From Acutalibacter muris (GTDB lineage: Bacteria > Bacillota > Clostridia > Oscillospirales > Acutalibacteraceae), in contig NZ_CP021422.1 of assembly GCF_002201475.1 (NCBI RefSeq), positions 3,738,814 to 3,802,813 on the forward strand: a stretch of DNA of 64,000 bases, written 5' to 3'. Position numbers and translations under genes: made by a program. Shown here in pieces: positions 56,049 through 64,000 of the stretch (positions within the stretch are counted from its first letter, which is position 1; every line of letters begins with the position of its first letter). The notes below the pieces were generated by a model. That model was not told the origin of the DNA. It saw only the letters and a list, made by a program, of their open reading frames with translations, and ran no database searches.

Positions 56049-57926
56049 TTAAGTCCCCCTCTCTTCTTTTGAGGCCAGCCATATCATCAACACTGATATA
56101 TCAGCAGGACTGACACCGGAAACCCTCCCGGCCTGTCCAAGATTTTCCGGCCGCACCAGTTCAAGCTTTTCGGCTGCCTCCAATCTGAGCCCTCTAATTT
56201 CTCTATAGTCGATATTCTTCGGCAATACTTTTCTCTCTACTCTGCGCATCTCCTCTATGTCAGCCAGCTGCCGCTTAATATACCCCTCATACTTAAGCTG
56301 TATCTCAACGCTTTCCTGTACAGCCTGGCTCAATTCAGGACGATGGGAATCGACCTCTGTCAAATCGGCATAAGAGATTTGTGGACGTTTAAGTAACTCA
56401 CTAAGCTTTATACCTGTGCTGACCGGGGTTGTTCCACGTGAAACAAGCACATTATTCAACGCTTCGGTTGGGGGTAAGGTGGTCCCAGACACTCTCCTCA
56501 GCTCTGCTGCCTTTTCAGATTGCTTTTTCCGGAACTTCTCCCATCTGCCGTCCGATATCAACCCAATTTCCCGGCCTATAGGCGTAAGCCGCTCGTCAGC
56601 ATTATCCTGTCTGAGTATCAGCCGGTACTCAGAACGCGAAGTCATCATGCGGTATGGATCAGTAACTCCCTTTGTAACCAGATCATCAATCAGTGTGCCA
56701 ATATATGACCCTGCCCTGTCCAGTATCAGCCGCTTTTTTCCCTGCACTCTCCGCGCGGCGTTAATTCCGGCGACCAGCCCCTGTGCGGCAGCCTCCTCAT
56801 ACCCGGAGCTTCCATTAAATTGGCCAGCTCCATAAAGTCCGGGAAAATCACGAAATTCCAAAGCGGCGTCCAGCTGCAACGGGTCACAACAATCATACTC
56901 AATAGCATAAGCACTGCGCATAAGCTGCACATGCTCCAATCCCGGTATTGTCCGATAGAATTTCACCTGTACCTCCTCCGGCAGCGATGAGCTCATGCCC
57001 TGGAGGTACATCTCTTCAGTCTCTAAGCCGCAGGGCTCAATAAACAGCTGATGCCTGTCCTTATCCGGGAAACGGATCACCTTATCCTCAATGCTGGGGC
57101 AATACCTCGGACCCACACCCTCAATAAGCCCGGAATAGAGCGGAGACCGGCTTATATTATCCCGGATAACCCGGTGAGTTTCAGCATTTGTCCAGCTGAT
57201 ATAACATACCTCTTTATTTGTCAGTTCCTCCTCAGTGTCATAAGAAAAAGGTATTACCGGCTCGTCGCCCTGCTGCACCTCAAGATTTGCATAATCGATA
57301 GAAGCCCTGAGCACCCTGGCAGGAGTCCCAGTCTTAAACCGTCTCAGGGATATTCCCAATTCCCGCAGCCTGTCCGGCAAAAAAGCCGAAGGAAACATAC
57401 CATCAGGCCCGCTTTCGAAAGATACCTCGCCAACAAAAATCTTACCTCCCAGGAATGTCCCTGTACATAAGATTACCGCAGCAGCTCTGTAGACAGCCCC
57501 CAGACGAGTGGTTACCTCCCAGCGGCCATCTATAGGCTTCAAATCTATAATCTCCGCCTGCCGCAATTCAAGGTTGTCACAAAGCTCCAGCTTATGCTTC
57601 ATCACCCGTGCATACAAGCTGCGGTCTATCTGGGCTCTCAAGGAATGCACAGCCGGTCCCTTGCCGAGATTAAGCATCCTGCTCTGTATCGTACACTCAT
57701 CCGCAGTTTTACCCATCTCGCCCCCCAGAGCATCTATCTCCCTGACCAGATGCCCCTTTGCAGTACCTCCTATGCTTGGATTACATGGACAGTTTCCCAC
57801 CGCGTCTAGGTTAATAGTAAACACCACTGTTCGGCACCCCAGTCTAGCGGCCGCCAATCCAGCCTCAATACCTGCATGACCAGCGCCTATGACGGCAACA
57901 TCAATTTCCTGTGCAAAATAAGTCAT
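56049..57926 (-). CDS. mnmG: tRNA uridine-5-carboxymethylaminomethyl modification enzyme MnmG
   Basis: 625 residues. FAD site VIGAGHAGIEAGLAAARLG, then CNPSIGGTAKGHLVREIDALGG, NAD-site CTGTFLGG, EYRLILRQDNADERLTP and the C-terminal MnmE-interaction domain ending in VSGVSPADISVLMIWL. With MnmE it modifies U34 of several tRNAs. The coding sequence contains a canonical parS (56430-56445) at about codon 496, as in many Firmicutes. It starts 11 bp after the mnmE stop. Complete. Confidence 0.96.
   Translation of the reverse strand: MTYFAQEIDVAVIGAGHAGIEAGLAAARLGCRTVVFTINLDAVGNCPCNPSIGGTAKGHLVREIDALGGEMGKTADECTIQSRMLNLGKGPAVHSLRAQIDRSLYARVMKHKLELCDNLELRQAEIIDLKPIDGRWEVTTRLGAVYRAAAVILCTGTFLGGKIFVGEVSFESGPDGMFPSAFLPDRLRELGISLRRFKTGTPARVLRASIDYANLEVQQGDEPVIPFSYDTEEELTNKEVCYISWTNAETHRVIRDNISRSPLYSGLIEGVGPRYCPSIEDKVIRFPDKDRHQLFIEPCGLETEEMYLQGMSSSLPEEVQVKFYRTIPGLEHVQLMRSAYAIEYDCCDPLQLDAALEFRDFPGLYGAGQFNGSSGYEEAAAQGLVAGINAARRVQGKKRLILDRAGSYIGTLIDDLVTKGVTDPYRMMTSRSEYRLILRQDNADERLTPIGREIGLISDGRWEKFRKKQSEKAAELRRVSGTTLPPTEALNNVLVSRGTTPVSTGIKLSELLKRPQISYADLTEVDSHRPELSQAVQESVEIQLKYEGYIKRQLADIEEMRRVERKVLPKNIDYREIRGLRLEAAEKLELVRPENLGQAGRVSGVSPADISVLMIWLASKEERGT
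56430..56445. other. Canonical parS site inside mnmG
   Basis: TGTTCCACGTGAAACA fits the consensus TGTTNCACGTGAAACA exactly. It is the expected ParB loading site near the origin. Confidence 0.9.
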
Positions 57927-57937
57927 ATCCCTCTCCT

Positions 57938-59296
57938 CTATTTTCCAACGCAGAACCTTTCAAATACCTGGTCAATTATTTCATCAGAAACCCTCCGTCC
58001 TGTCAGCTGAAACAGGGCGTTCAGGGCGTCTTCAATACAAACCGTTACCGCGTCAAGAGTCAGCCCTTGCTTTATAGCCTCCCTTCCCTGTTCAACTGCC
58101 GATTTGGCCGCCAGCGCCGCTGCCCGCTGCCTTTCTGTAAAAAGCTCCGCCTGACCGGCATCAAAATTTTCCGCACCGATAAACTTGTTGAAAGCTAACT
58201 CAAGACTATCAAAGCCTATATTACGCGAAGCAGAAATTGTAACATAATACCTGAAATTACTCACAATAAAATCTAAATCGATCCGCTGCTCCAGATCGCA
58301 CTTATTTACTATCGCGATAACGGGCAGTTCCCTAATCGACTCTATCAGCTTAAAATCCTCCTCCATAAGTTCATTAGACCAGTCAAACACTGCCAGTACC
58401 AATTCCGCATTTTTCAAACATCTCCGCGCGGATTCAACCCCAATACACTCAACCGGGTCTTCTGTATGCCTGAGACCAGCGGTATCAGCCAGCATAAGCG
58501 GTACCCCAGCTAATGAGACCAACTCCTCCACCACATCTCTGGTGGTACCAGGATACGGCGTTACAATAGAGCGTTCCCTCCCGGCCAATAAATTCATCAA
58601 TGTAGATTTTCCCACATTCGGCCGCCCTGTTATAACAGTGCGAAGCCCCTCTCTAAATATCTTTCCCTGGTCAAATCCCTTCAAAAGCTGTGATAATTCC
58701 TCCTTGCATATCCCAAGCGATATGGCTACCTCTCCAATATCAATAAGGTCAACCTCCTCAGGAAAATCCGACCATGCAGCCAGGTGCGCCGCAAGCCCCT
58801 CCAGACGTTCGCTAATATTGACGATACGTTTGCTCAGCATACCCGACCCAGCTGCCTGAGCAGCAAGCATTGAATTTCTCCCCTGCGCGCTGATTATCTC
58901 CATTACAGACTCAGCCTGCGCCAGGTCCAGCTTCCCGTTAAAAAACGCCCGCTTCGTAAACTCTCCGGGACCGGCAGGTGCAGCGCCGCATTTTAATACC
59001 TCCGCCAATACCTGACGGGTCACATACAACCCCCCATGGCAGGAAAGTTCAACCACATCCTCGCCGGTATAACTTTTCGGCCCACGGAATACCAATGCCA
59101 CACAGTCATCCAATTTTGTCCCGCTCCAAACCTCCCCAAGAGCAGCAGTATACCCGGACATTTCCGATAATTTTCTTCCAAGCTTTGGCCTAAACACCCT
59201 CTCACATATTGAAAAGGCCTCCGGCCCGGAAACACGTATGACCCCAATGCCTCCCGGAGCTTGTCCCGTAGAAATCGCCGCGATCGTCTTATTCAA
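57938..59296 (-). CDS. mnmE: tRNA modification GTPase MnmE
   Basis: 452 residues. N-terminal folate-binding domain (TIAAISTGQAPGGIGVIRVSG), helical domain, inserted G domain (G1 GRPNVGKSTLMNLLAG at about 222, G3 DTAGLR, G4 NKCD) and the C-terminal CVGK with the conserved Cys. It works with MnmG on U34 of tRNA. The start is a TTG preceded by GGGAGG eleven nt upstream. It is 55 bp after jag in the same operon. Confidence 0.96.
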   Translation of the reverse strand: MNKTIAAISTGQAPGGIGVIRVSGPEAFSICERVFRPKLGRKLSEMSGYTAALGEVWSGTKLDDCVALVFRGPKSYTGEDVVELSCHGGLYVTRQVLAEVLKCGAAPAGPGEFTKRAFFNGKLDLAQAESVMEIISAQGRNSMLAAQAAGSGMLSKRIVNISERLEGLAAHLAAWSDFPEEVDLIDIGEVAISLGICKEELSQLLKGFDQGKIFREGLRTVITGRPNVGKSTLMNLLAGRERSIVTPYPGTTRDVVEELVSLAGVPLMLADTAGLRHTEDPVECIGVESARRCLKNAELVLAVFDWSNELMEEDFKLIESIRELPVIAIVNKCDLEQRIDLDFIVSNFRYYVTISASRNIGFDSLELAFNKFIGAENFDAGQAELFTERQRAAALAAKSAVEQGREAIKQGLTLDAVTVCIEDALNALFQLTGRRVSDEIIDQVFERFCVGK

Positions 59297-59351
59297 AGAA
59301 AATACCTCCCAAATTCAAAAAGCGGGACAGCCTCCGCCATCCCGCTCTCTA

Positions 59352-60290
59352 CTACTTTTTTGCCTCTATCTTCCCATAAATTGGAGCGCCAGGATCATCT
59401 GATTTTGGTCCGTCAGCCCTTGGGGCACCATGGTGCTGCTGATTCTTTTGGGACCTGCCGCCATTTCTACGGTCATAACCGCCCTTATTGCCGCTATAAC
59501 CTCCACGGCCCCTGCGATTATTGTTGCGGGACTGGTACCGCTCGCCGCCCTCCGGGCCAATAACCACATGTCTTGCCTGGTCCACTCCCTCGCTCCAGGA
59601 TTTTGCGCCCTCAACCTCCTGGACAGCCGTATGGATAATTCTGCGTTCGTATGGGTTCATAGGCTCCAGGGAGGAGTTGCGTCCAGTCTTAACAGCCCTG
59701 TACGCCATCTTTCTTCCCAAGGCCTCAAGAGTTTCCTTGCGCTTCTCACGGTAATTTCCTACGTCCAAGGTCAAACGGAAATACGCGCCGTCAGTATGAT
59801 TTGCTACAAGTGAAGCCAGATATTGCAGCGCGTCAAGGGTCTCGCCGCGATGACCTATCACAAACCCTACGTCCTCGCCACTAAGCACTAGAGCAGCGCC
59901 GGATTCGTTAGGCTGGATATCGACCTTGGCTCCCGGCAGACCCATATAGCTGAGTATAGTCTTAACATACTCAGCAGCCTTCTTTACCGGCTCAACATCA
60001 GAGCCCACAGGCACCTGCGGCTTTTCAACAGGCTTTACCGGCTCCGAATTCGTCTTTTCTACGGGCGTCACAATAGGCCCTTCTTCAATTCTATTGGGTT
60101 TTACCTCCTCTGGTACTTCAATATACGCGCGCACCTTCGCCGGACGTCCTCCAAAAAGACCAAGAGTCTTCTTCTGTGGCAGCTCCAGCACATCACAGCT
60201 GGCGTCAATAGTCTCAACGCCAAGCTGCTTACAAGCACTGGCAAAGGCAGCTTCCACATTTTCACCGGTTGCGATAGCTTCTTTTATCAT
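59352..60290 (-). CDS. jag: RNA-binding protein Jag (KhpB)
   Basis: 312 residues: Jag_N domain at residues 1-50 (KEAIATGENVEAAFASACKQLG), a Pro/Glu/Val/Lys linker (residues 55-105), a KH domain with GFVIGHRGETLDALQYLASLV, an R3H domain (RKMAYRAVKTGRNSSLEPMNPYERRIIH in outline: PYERRIIHTAV) and an Arg/Gly/Asn/Gln-rich tail (residues 250-312). Jag/KhpB with KhpA binds many mRNAs and affects cell elongation. The long RGG-like tail is longer than in Bacillus. GGAGG precedes the ATG. Confidence 0.93.
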   Translation of the reverse strand: MIKEAIATGENVEAAFASACKQLGVETIDASCDVLELPQKKTLGLFGGRPAKVRAYIEVPEEVKPNRIEEGPIVTPVEKTNSEPVKPVEKPQVPVGSDVEPVKKAAEYVKTILSYMGLPGAKVDIQPNESGAALVLSGEDVGFVIGHRGETLDALQYLASLVANHTDGAYFRLTLDVGNYREKRKETLEALGRKMAYRAVKTGRNSSLEPMNPYERRIIHTAVQEVEGAKSWSEGVDQARHVVIGPEGGERYQSRNNNRRGRGGYSGNKGGYDRRNGGRSQKNQQHHGAPRADGPKSDDPGAPIYGKIEAKK

Positions 60291-60317
60291 TATATAACCT
60301 CCACTTTTACAGAATTA

Positions 60318-61379
60318 TCACTTTTTACTGCCCATATAGCTGGCAGTATCCCCCGAAACAGAGCCGGATTTTTTCTTTTTTGTCTTCTGTTTCGCTGTTT
60401 CCTTAACCTGCTTCTGCTGCGGAACAGCCGCAAGCTTATCCGCTATCTTTTTCTGCTGCGCGGCGGTCAAGGGGCGCACATTTCCCTCTGCCAACTCTAG
60501 CGCCAAAGCCCTGCTGGCCTCCTTCCTCACCGCAAGCTGCTCTGCGCTGAAATACTTGTTCATAACCACGGTCTGTAAGAAGCTGGTCAAAATCGAGACA
60601 ATATTATACATACCGACAGCCGCAGGCATGATGAACGCCCAGTACACGCTGATGAGAGGGAATACGTACATCATCACTTTTGTACAGCCAGTCTGTGTAC
60701 TGCTTCCCATAGCTTTTGTAGTATAAAATTGAGTCCCAAAGCTAAAAACCAGAGACAATATTGGAATTATCCATAGGAAGGTAAGGAACCCCGAGCCCTG
60801 CGGCGACGCCAGAAGATCAAGCCCTAAAAACCGGAAACCCTTTGAGAAAAATTCTATCTTATCAATATCGGCGGCCGAAAACATAGTAAGATTTGGCTTT
60901 AACACGTCAAAATGCTTTATGATCTGTAATTCCTGATAAAGCCCCAGCCCGCTTGCCGAAGCCACGCCCGGAATCCTTGAAATGTAATCTGTAGCTTTAG
61001 CCACAGTTTCACCGGCAATGTGCAGCGTATTTGACAGGGGCATTATAACGCTGTAGAAAATGCCCAGCATTATCGGGAAAGGCAACAGCGTTGTCAGGCA
61101 GCCGCTGCCCGGATTCACACCCTCTTTTTCATAGAGCTTCATAAGCTCGTCGTTATACTTCTGCTGGTTATTAGCGTAACGCTTTTGCAGCTCCTTCTGC
61201 TTGTCCGCCAGCTTTGTCTGAGCAGACATACTCTTCTGCTGTTTTACAGAGAGGGGGAACATTACCACCTTCAGTATAACCGTAAACAAAATGATAGCCA
61301 CACCGTAGTTTCTGAACACGGTGTAAAGAGCCCAGAGCAGATAGCCGAGTAAGCTGCCGAAAAAGTTAAAAATAGCCAT
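60318..61379 (-). CDS. yidC: Membrane protein insertase YidC
   Basis: 353 residues without a lipobox. The core helices and loop are clear: VFRNYGVAIILFTVILKVVMFPLSVKQ, the coiled MSAQTKLADKQKELQKRYANN, and the C-terminal VFPLISVYWAFIMPAAVGMYNIVS. The tail is rich in Lys. YidC inserts membrane proteins alone or with SecYEG. A longer periplasmic segment between helices 2 and 3 is seen than in Bacillus SpoIIIJ. It lies between yidD and jag, 27 bp from jag. Confidence 0.94.
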   Translation of the reverse strand: MAIFNFFGSLLGYLLWALYTVFRNYGVAIILFTVILKVVMFPLSVKQQKSMSAQTKLADKQKELQKRYANNQQKYNDELMKLYEKEGVNPGSGCLTTLLPFPIMLGIFYSVIMPLSNTLHIAGETVAKATDYISRIPGVASASGLGLYQELQIIKHFDVLKPNLTMFSAADIDKIEFFSKGFRFLGLDLLASPQGSGFLTFLWIIPILSLVFSFGTQFYTTKAMGSSTQTGCTKVMMYVFPLISVYWAFIMPAAVGMYNIVSILTSFLQTVVMNKYFSAEQLAVRKEASRALALELAEGNVRPLTAAQQKKIADKLAAVPQQKQVKETAKQKTKKKKSGSVSGDTASYMGSKK

Positions 61380-61460
61380 GATAAGGTCCCTATCTCCCCT
61401 TCTAGCGATGTATGAACTCCACGCCTCTCAAATTTTATAAATCCTTCTTGAATTTAACCA

Positions 61461-61694
61461 TTACTTTAAAAGAGTATTCCTCTTTTCGGGTACCGGGTCA
61501 TACCCACCTCTGCTCCACGGGTTACAGCGAAGAAACCTCCATAGAGTCAGCGCACCGCCCTTTAATGCCCCGAACCGCTCAATAGCCTCCAGCCCATACT
61601 GTGAGCATGTAGGCGTATACTTACAGGACGGCGGCGTCAAGGGTGAGATAAACTTTCGATAAAACTCAATAAGCTTAATCAAGATGTATTTCAT
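61461..61694 (-). CDS. yidD: Membrane protein insertion efficiency factor YidD
   Basis: 77 residues: [35 protein letters not shown] and [19 protein letters not shown] contain all conserved Cys (SCKYTPTCS) and the C-terminal NPW motif. It starts by ATGA overlap with rnpA, the usual arrangement. Complete. Confidence 0.95.
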   Translation of the reverse strand: MKYILIKLIEFYRKFISPLTPPSCKYTPTCSQYGLEAIERFGALKGGALTLWRFLRCNPWSRGGYDPVPEKRNTLLK

Positions 61695-62041
61695 ATATTC
61701 CGTTTCCCAGCCAATATCCCCGCCGACTTTAGCTGCTGTATCATATGCTGGCGCACCTCTGTGCTTTTCACAAAAGGAGTGCGTCCCCTTGCCACAAAAA
61801 CCACATCATAACCTGGTTTTACCTGAGCGGAAAGCTCTCTGAAGGCTTCTCTGATGACCCGCCTTGCCCGGTTGCGCTCTACGGCGTTTCCTATTTTTTT
61901 GCTGGTAGTAATACCTACCCGCACAGAATGACATCTGTTTTTAATCACATAAGCCACAACAACCGGCGAAACATAATTTTTCCCCTTGGCATAGGCACGC
62001 CGAAACTCATGGTTTTTGCACAACGAAACAAGCTGTCCCAA
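61691..62041 (-). CDS. rnpA: Ribonuclease P protein component
   Basis: 116 residues from a TTG start with GGAGGTGG upstream. The open frame continues 16 codons further 5', but that part is not family-like. The RNR motif [29 protein letters not shown] and [10 protein letters not shown] are standard. It binds the catalytic RNA for tRNA 5' maturation. It follows rpmH closely. Complete. Confidence 0.92.
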   Translation of the reverse strand: MGQLVSLCKNHEFRRAYAKGKNYVSPVVVAYVIKNRCHSVRVGITTSKKIGNAVERNRARRVIREAFRELSAQVKPGYDVVFVARGRTPFVKSTEVRQHMIQQLKSAGILAGKRNI

Positions 62042-62191
62042 AGCAGCGCCACCTCCCCTCCAAAGCAGGGTACAACAAATAAAGGTCACGCTAGGTGACC
62101 TTTAAGCGCCGGATCGATAGAAACGCTCCATTTGCCCGGCCACATGCAAGTACCTTGCGCCCGTTCCTATGCAAACAGAAAGCGCAGTCGA

Positions 62192-62326
62192 TCAATAGGT
62201 AAGACGCGCCCTGCCCTTTGCCCGGCGGCGGGCAAGAACCTTGCGGCCGTTCCGGTCGGACATCCGCTTGCGGAAGCCGTGCTCCTTTTTTCTGTGGAGC
62301 TTCTTGGGCTGATAAGTTCTCAGCAT
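62192..62326 (-). CDS. rpmH: 50S ribosomal protein L34
   Basis: 44 residues: [20 protein letters not shown] then [24 protein letters not shown], the full L34 sequence. The ATG has AAAGGAGGG nine nt upstream. It opens the rpmH-rnpA-yidD-yidC-jag-mnmE-mnmG-rsmG run. Too short for automatic long-ORF calls. Confidence 0.96.
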   Translation of the reverse strand: MLRTYQPKKLHRKKEHGFRKRMSDRNGRKVLARRRAKGRARLTY

Positions 62327-62366
62327 AAAAAGTCCCTCCTTTCGGGCTTAACCCTTGCATTTTCAA

Positions 62367-62396
62367 ATTATAACCCAAATGCCCCCCATATGTCAA
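62367..62396 (-). promoter_or_regulatory. Promoter of the rpmH operon
   Basis: TTGACA, 18-nt spacer, TATAAT on the minus strand, 40 nt before rpmH. Confidence 0.82.
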
Positions 62397-62426
62397 CATA
62401 AAATTTTCAAGGATCTCATAGAGAAA

Positions 62427-62455
62427 GAAAAAATCCAAAATATAGGATATTTTGG
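62427..62455 (-). terminator. Terminator of the HAAS-PadR operon
   Basis: CCAAAATAT-CCT-ATATTTTGG followed by ATTTTTTCTTTCTC on the minus strand, just after the padR stop. Confidence 0.85.
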
Positions 62456-62458
62456 GGA

Positions 62459-62758
62459 TCATATCCCCAATTTCTCCAGCGATTCCTTGAGCCCCCGCCA
62501 AATCTCCATAAGCCGCTTGTATTCCTCCCTCCCGGATTCCGTTATCCTATAATACTTTCTCGCCGGCCCTCCCGAGGTCTCACCTACGTAACTCTCCGTA
62601 TATTTTTCCCTGCATAGTTCCCTGAGCAGGGCATATATGGCACTCTCCTGGGTGTCGGCGAATATGCCGTGCAGAAGCGAGAGCATCTCATAGCCGTAGC
62701 GGTCTCTGACCGTCAGCAGGTGGAGCATACATAGACGTATTATATCTTTTTTCAGCAT
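62459..62758 (-). CDS. PadR-family transcriptional regulator
   Basis: 99 residues. The winged helix is clear: KKDIIRLCMLHLLTVRDRYGYEML (helix 1 and wing start), ESAIYALLRELCREKYTESY as the recognition part and GGPARKYYRITESGREEYKRL as the wing and final helix. PadR proteins repress neighbouring genes. It starts 9 bp after the membrane protein gene with GAGGTG before the ATG, the well-known PadR/HAAS pairing, though PadR is usually first. Confidence 0.9.
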   Translation of the reverse strand: MLKKDIIRLCMLHLLTVRDRYGYEMLSLLHGIFADTQESAIYALLRELCREKYTESYVGETSGGPARKYYRITESGREEYKRLMEIWRGLKESLEKLGI

Positions 62759-62767
62759 GGCGACACC

Positions 62768-63781
62768 TCACAGCAGACCGACGGCGGCGAGGACCAATCC
62801 ATATCCCAAATCCCAATATCCCAAATCCCAAGTAAAAAGAGTAGTAATACTCTGTGCGAACTCATCTGTTGGGATAATACCACCCCCTTCAGAATGCGCC
62901 CAAATCGACGGCGACATATTCCAGAAAATACTATTTGCCTCAAGGCAGATCACTATTCCAGTGACACACAGAATATAAACTGCCCTCCATCTTGAATCAA
63001 ACATCTTTGCCATTGCAACGCTTAACACAGCTCCAAAAAATAACAGAACTGCCGAAATATCATAGATAATAATAACTATAGACATATGCAGCATCAGGCC
63101 AGAATCCACATGGAAACAATATATGACAAATCCATACAAACACAATATAGCTAAAACTATGGCACAAATTCCAAAAATCAAAGATCGTTTAAGTGGCTGT
63201 TCCCATTTCTTTCCAAAACCAAAATATATAAAGGAAATGATTGCACTAATAAAAATTAAATGCTCCGCCTTAAAATAGTTAGGAAAATTTCTCCCAAAAA
63301 TCATTCTTTCTATTGGGCTGAATAAAGCATCAAGCAGTTCAATAGGATGCATAAATAAAGCAACTATTCCCGCCACTGAAAGTATTGTAACAGACACCCA
63401 AGTTAATATCTTACTATTTGAGCCGCCTAGAATAGCCTCCAGCCCAAACATATATACAATACCACAAAGTATTATATCTCCGGCAGGTTCAAGAAAATAA
63501 ATGTAAGGACCTCCGATTTTTTCCCAAATGATAGTTAGCAGAGGAGTAAGAGCGCAAAAAACCATAATAGTTAGAAACATATGCCAACGCCTGACTTTTT
63601 TACTATCAGCAAGTTCCATCACCGGCCCCCATGGCCTCCCGAATCTCTCCCTGGCCTCCTCCTGCCCTCCGACTTCGCTCAAAATATCCCTATAGTCGTC
63701 AATGACACTCTTAGCCTCCTCACGGGGCAAAAACCACCTGGCCGCAAGTGATAGCTTCTCAAAATATTCAAAACGCTTCAT
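62768..63781 (-). CDS. HAAS-domain multi-pass membrane protein
   Basis: 337 residues. The N-terminal 60 residues (SLAARWFLPREEAKSVIDDYRDILSE ... ERFGRP) are the HAAS alpha-helical domain, also called DUF1700, which occurs beside PadR regulators. About eight hydrophobic helices follow. The C-terminus contains a small repeat, WDLGYWDLGYG. GC content is lower than in neighbours, so it may be acquired. AGGAGG precedes the ATG. A sensing role with PadR is inferred from the pairing; the ligand is unknown. Confidence 0.75.
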   Translation of the reverse strand: MKRFEYFEKLSLAARWFLPREEAKSVIDDYRDILSEVGGQEEARERFGRPWGPVMELADSKKVRRWHMFLTIMVFCALTPLLTIIWEKIGGPYIYFLEPAGDIILCGIVYMFGLEAILGGSNSKILTWVSVTILSVAGIVALFMHPIELLDALFSPIERMIFGRNFPNYFKAEHLIFISAIISFIYFGFGKKWEQPLKRSLIFGICAIVLAILCLYGFVIYCFHVDSGLMLHMSIVIIIYDISAVLLFFGAVLSVAMAKMFDSRWRAVYILCVTGIVICLEANSIFWNMSPSIWAHSEGGGIIPTDEFAQSITTLFTWDLGYWDLGYGLVLAAVGLL

Positions 63782-63816
63782 ATTGTATTCCTCCTGATAT
63801 TGTAATATTTAGCAAC

Positions 63817-63846
63817 TACTGTTAAAAATATTACTGTCAAAAATAC
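63817..63846. repeat. Tandem 15-bp direct repeat next to the HAAS promoter
   Basis: TACTGTTAAAAATAT and TACTGTCAAAAATAC are adjacent (13 of 15 identical) and touch the -10 box of the HAAS-PadR promoter. A candidate PadR operator. Confidence 0.5.
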
Positions 63847-63873
63847 AATAGTCCTTTTCGGTGGAAAAGTCAA
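63845..63873 (-). promoter_or_regulatory. Promoter of the HAAS-PadR operon
   Basis: TTGACT, 17-nt spacer, TATTGT on the minus strand, 60-70 nt before the HAAS gene. Confidence 0.72.
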
Positions 63874-63892
63874 GGGGAATGTTGAAAAATAT

Positions 63893-63921
63893 TTGAAAAA
63901 TGGCTCCGGGTATGCTATACT
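63893..63921 (+). promoter_or_regulatory. Rightward promoter for a gene beyond the window
   Basis: TTGAAA, 17-nt spacer, extended -10 TGCTATACT on the plus strand. A CAGGCAG/CTGCCTG hairpin (63952-63974) and GGAGGG follow before the window ends. The gene itself is not visible. Confidence 0.65.
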
Positions 63922-64000
63922 AGTCAGGTAAAATATTTTTATACTTGGGGACAGGCAGAGGCGATTCCTGCCTGAACATGAAAACTGGAGGGTATATTAC

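Noticed and set aside
63782..64000. Replication origin at the right end
   Set aside because: No cluster of DnaA boxes (TTATCCACA) was seen; only single weak matches such as TTTTCCACC.

Overview
The window is a chromosomal segment of a Gram-positive, probably spore-forming member of the Clostridia, most likely Oscillospiraceae/Ruminococcaceae-like. The evidence is the gene order rpmH-rnpA-yidD-yidC-jag-mnmE-mnmG-rsmG-noc-parA-parB-serS, a SleB-type cortex hydrolase, a T-box leader, consensus sigma-A promoters with 17-bp spacers, and a single-polypeptide PurL. No genus can be named from sequence alone. No CRISPR array, prophage or insertion sequence was seen. Most genes and all rRNAs lie on the minus strand.

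Layout. 1-4.7 kb: the end of an alanine/glycine:sodium symporter, tRNA-Lys with odd CCA-ended repeats behind it, a penicillin-binding transpeptidase, a split TauE/SafE exporter, a DUF308 membrane protein and a lipoprotein. 4.7-8.0 kb: a T-box-controlled operon of an XRE-cupin-acyl-CoA synthetase fusion and a GNAT enzyme. 8-14.7 kb: rsgA with a structured leader, then purL-aroF-nudix. 14.8-21.1 kb: an aldo/keto reductase with ferredoxin-like clusters, a broken small membrane gene, two ECF sigma/anti-sigma pairs on opposite strands with a SLOG-fold gene between them, and a glycosyltransferase. 21.2-24 kb: a phosphoribosyltransferase-comEC operon. 24.2-28.4 kb: a 1402-residue S-layer-homology surface protein. 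28.5-28.7 kb: a candidate structured RNA with its own promoter. 28.8-33.8 kb: a MecA-like adaptor fragment, rpe, an AEC transporter, a YabE-like G5/3D cell-wall protein, and rpsI/rplM.

34-43.9 kb: two self-contained 5S rRNA units (339-bp tandem duplication) lie more than 4 kb from a 16S-tRNA-Ala-tRNA-Ile-23S operon that ends at its own terminator without a 5S gene. Between them sit two envelope genes, a methyltransferase, a GNAT enzyme and a membrane protein. 44-50.5 kb: sleB, an AraC/GyrI regulator, an MFS transporter, a P-loop kinase, guaB, tRNA-Met and tRNA-Glu, and a lipoprotein. 50.5-62.4 kb: the conserved origin-proximal block, with a canonical parS inside mnmG and a variant parS at the noc terminator. 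62.4-64 kb: a HAAS/PadR regulatory pair occupies the place where dnaA would often be expected, followed by a rightward promoter for a gene beyond the window.

The observations most worth following are the T-box in front of an acyl-CoA synthetase fusion, the unassigned RNA at 28.5-28.7 kb, the autonomous tandem 5S genes, and the leader-peptide/hairpin arrangement upstream of rsgA.
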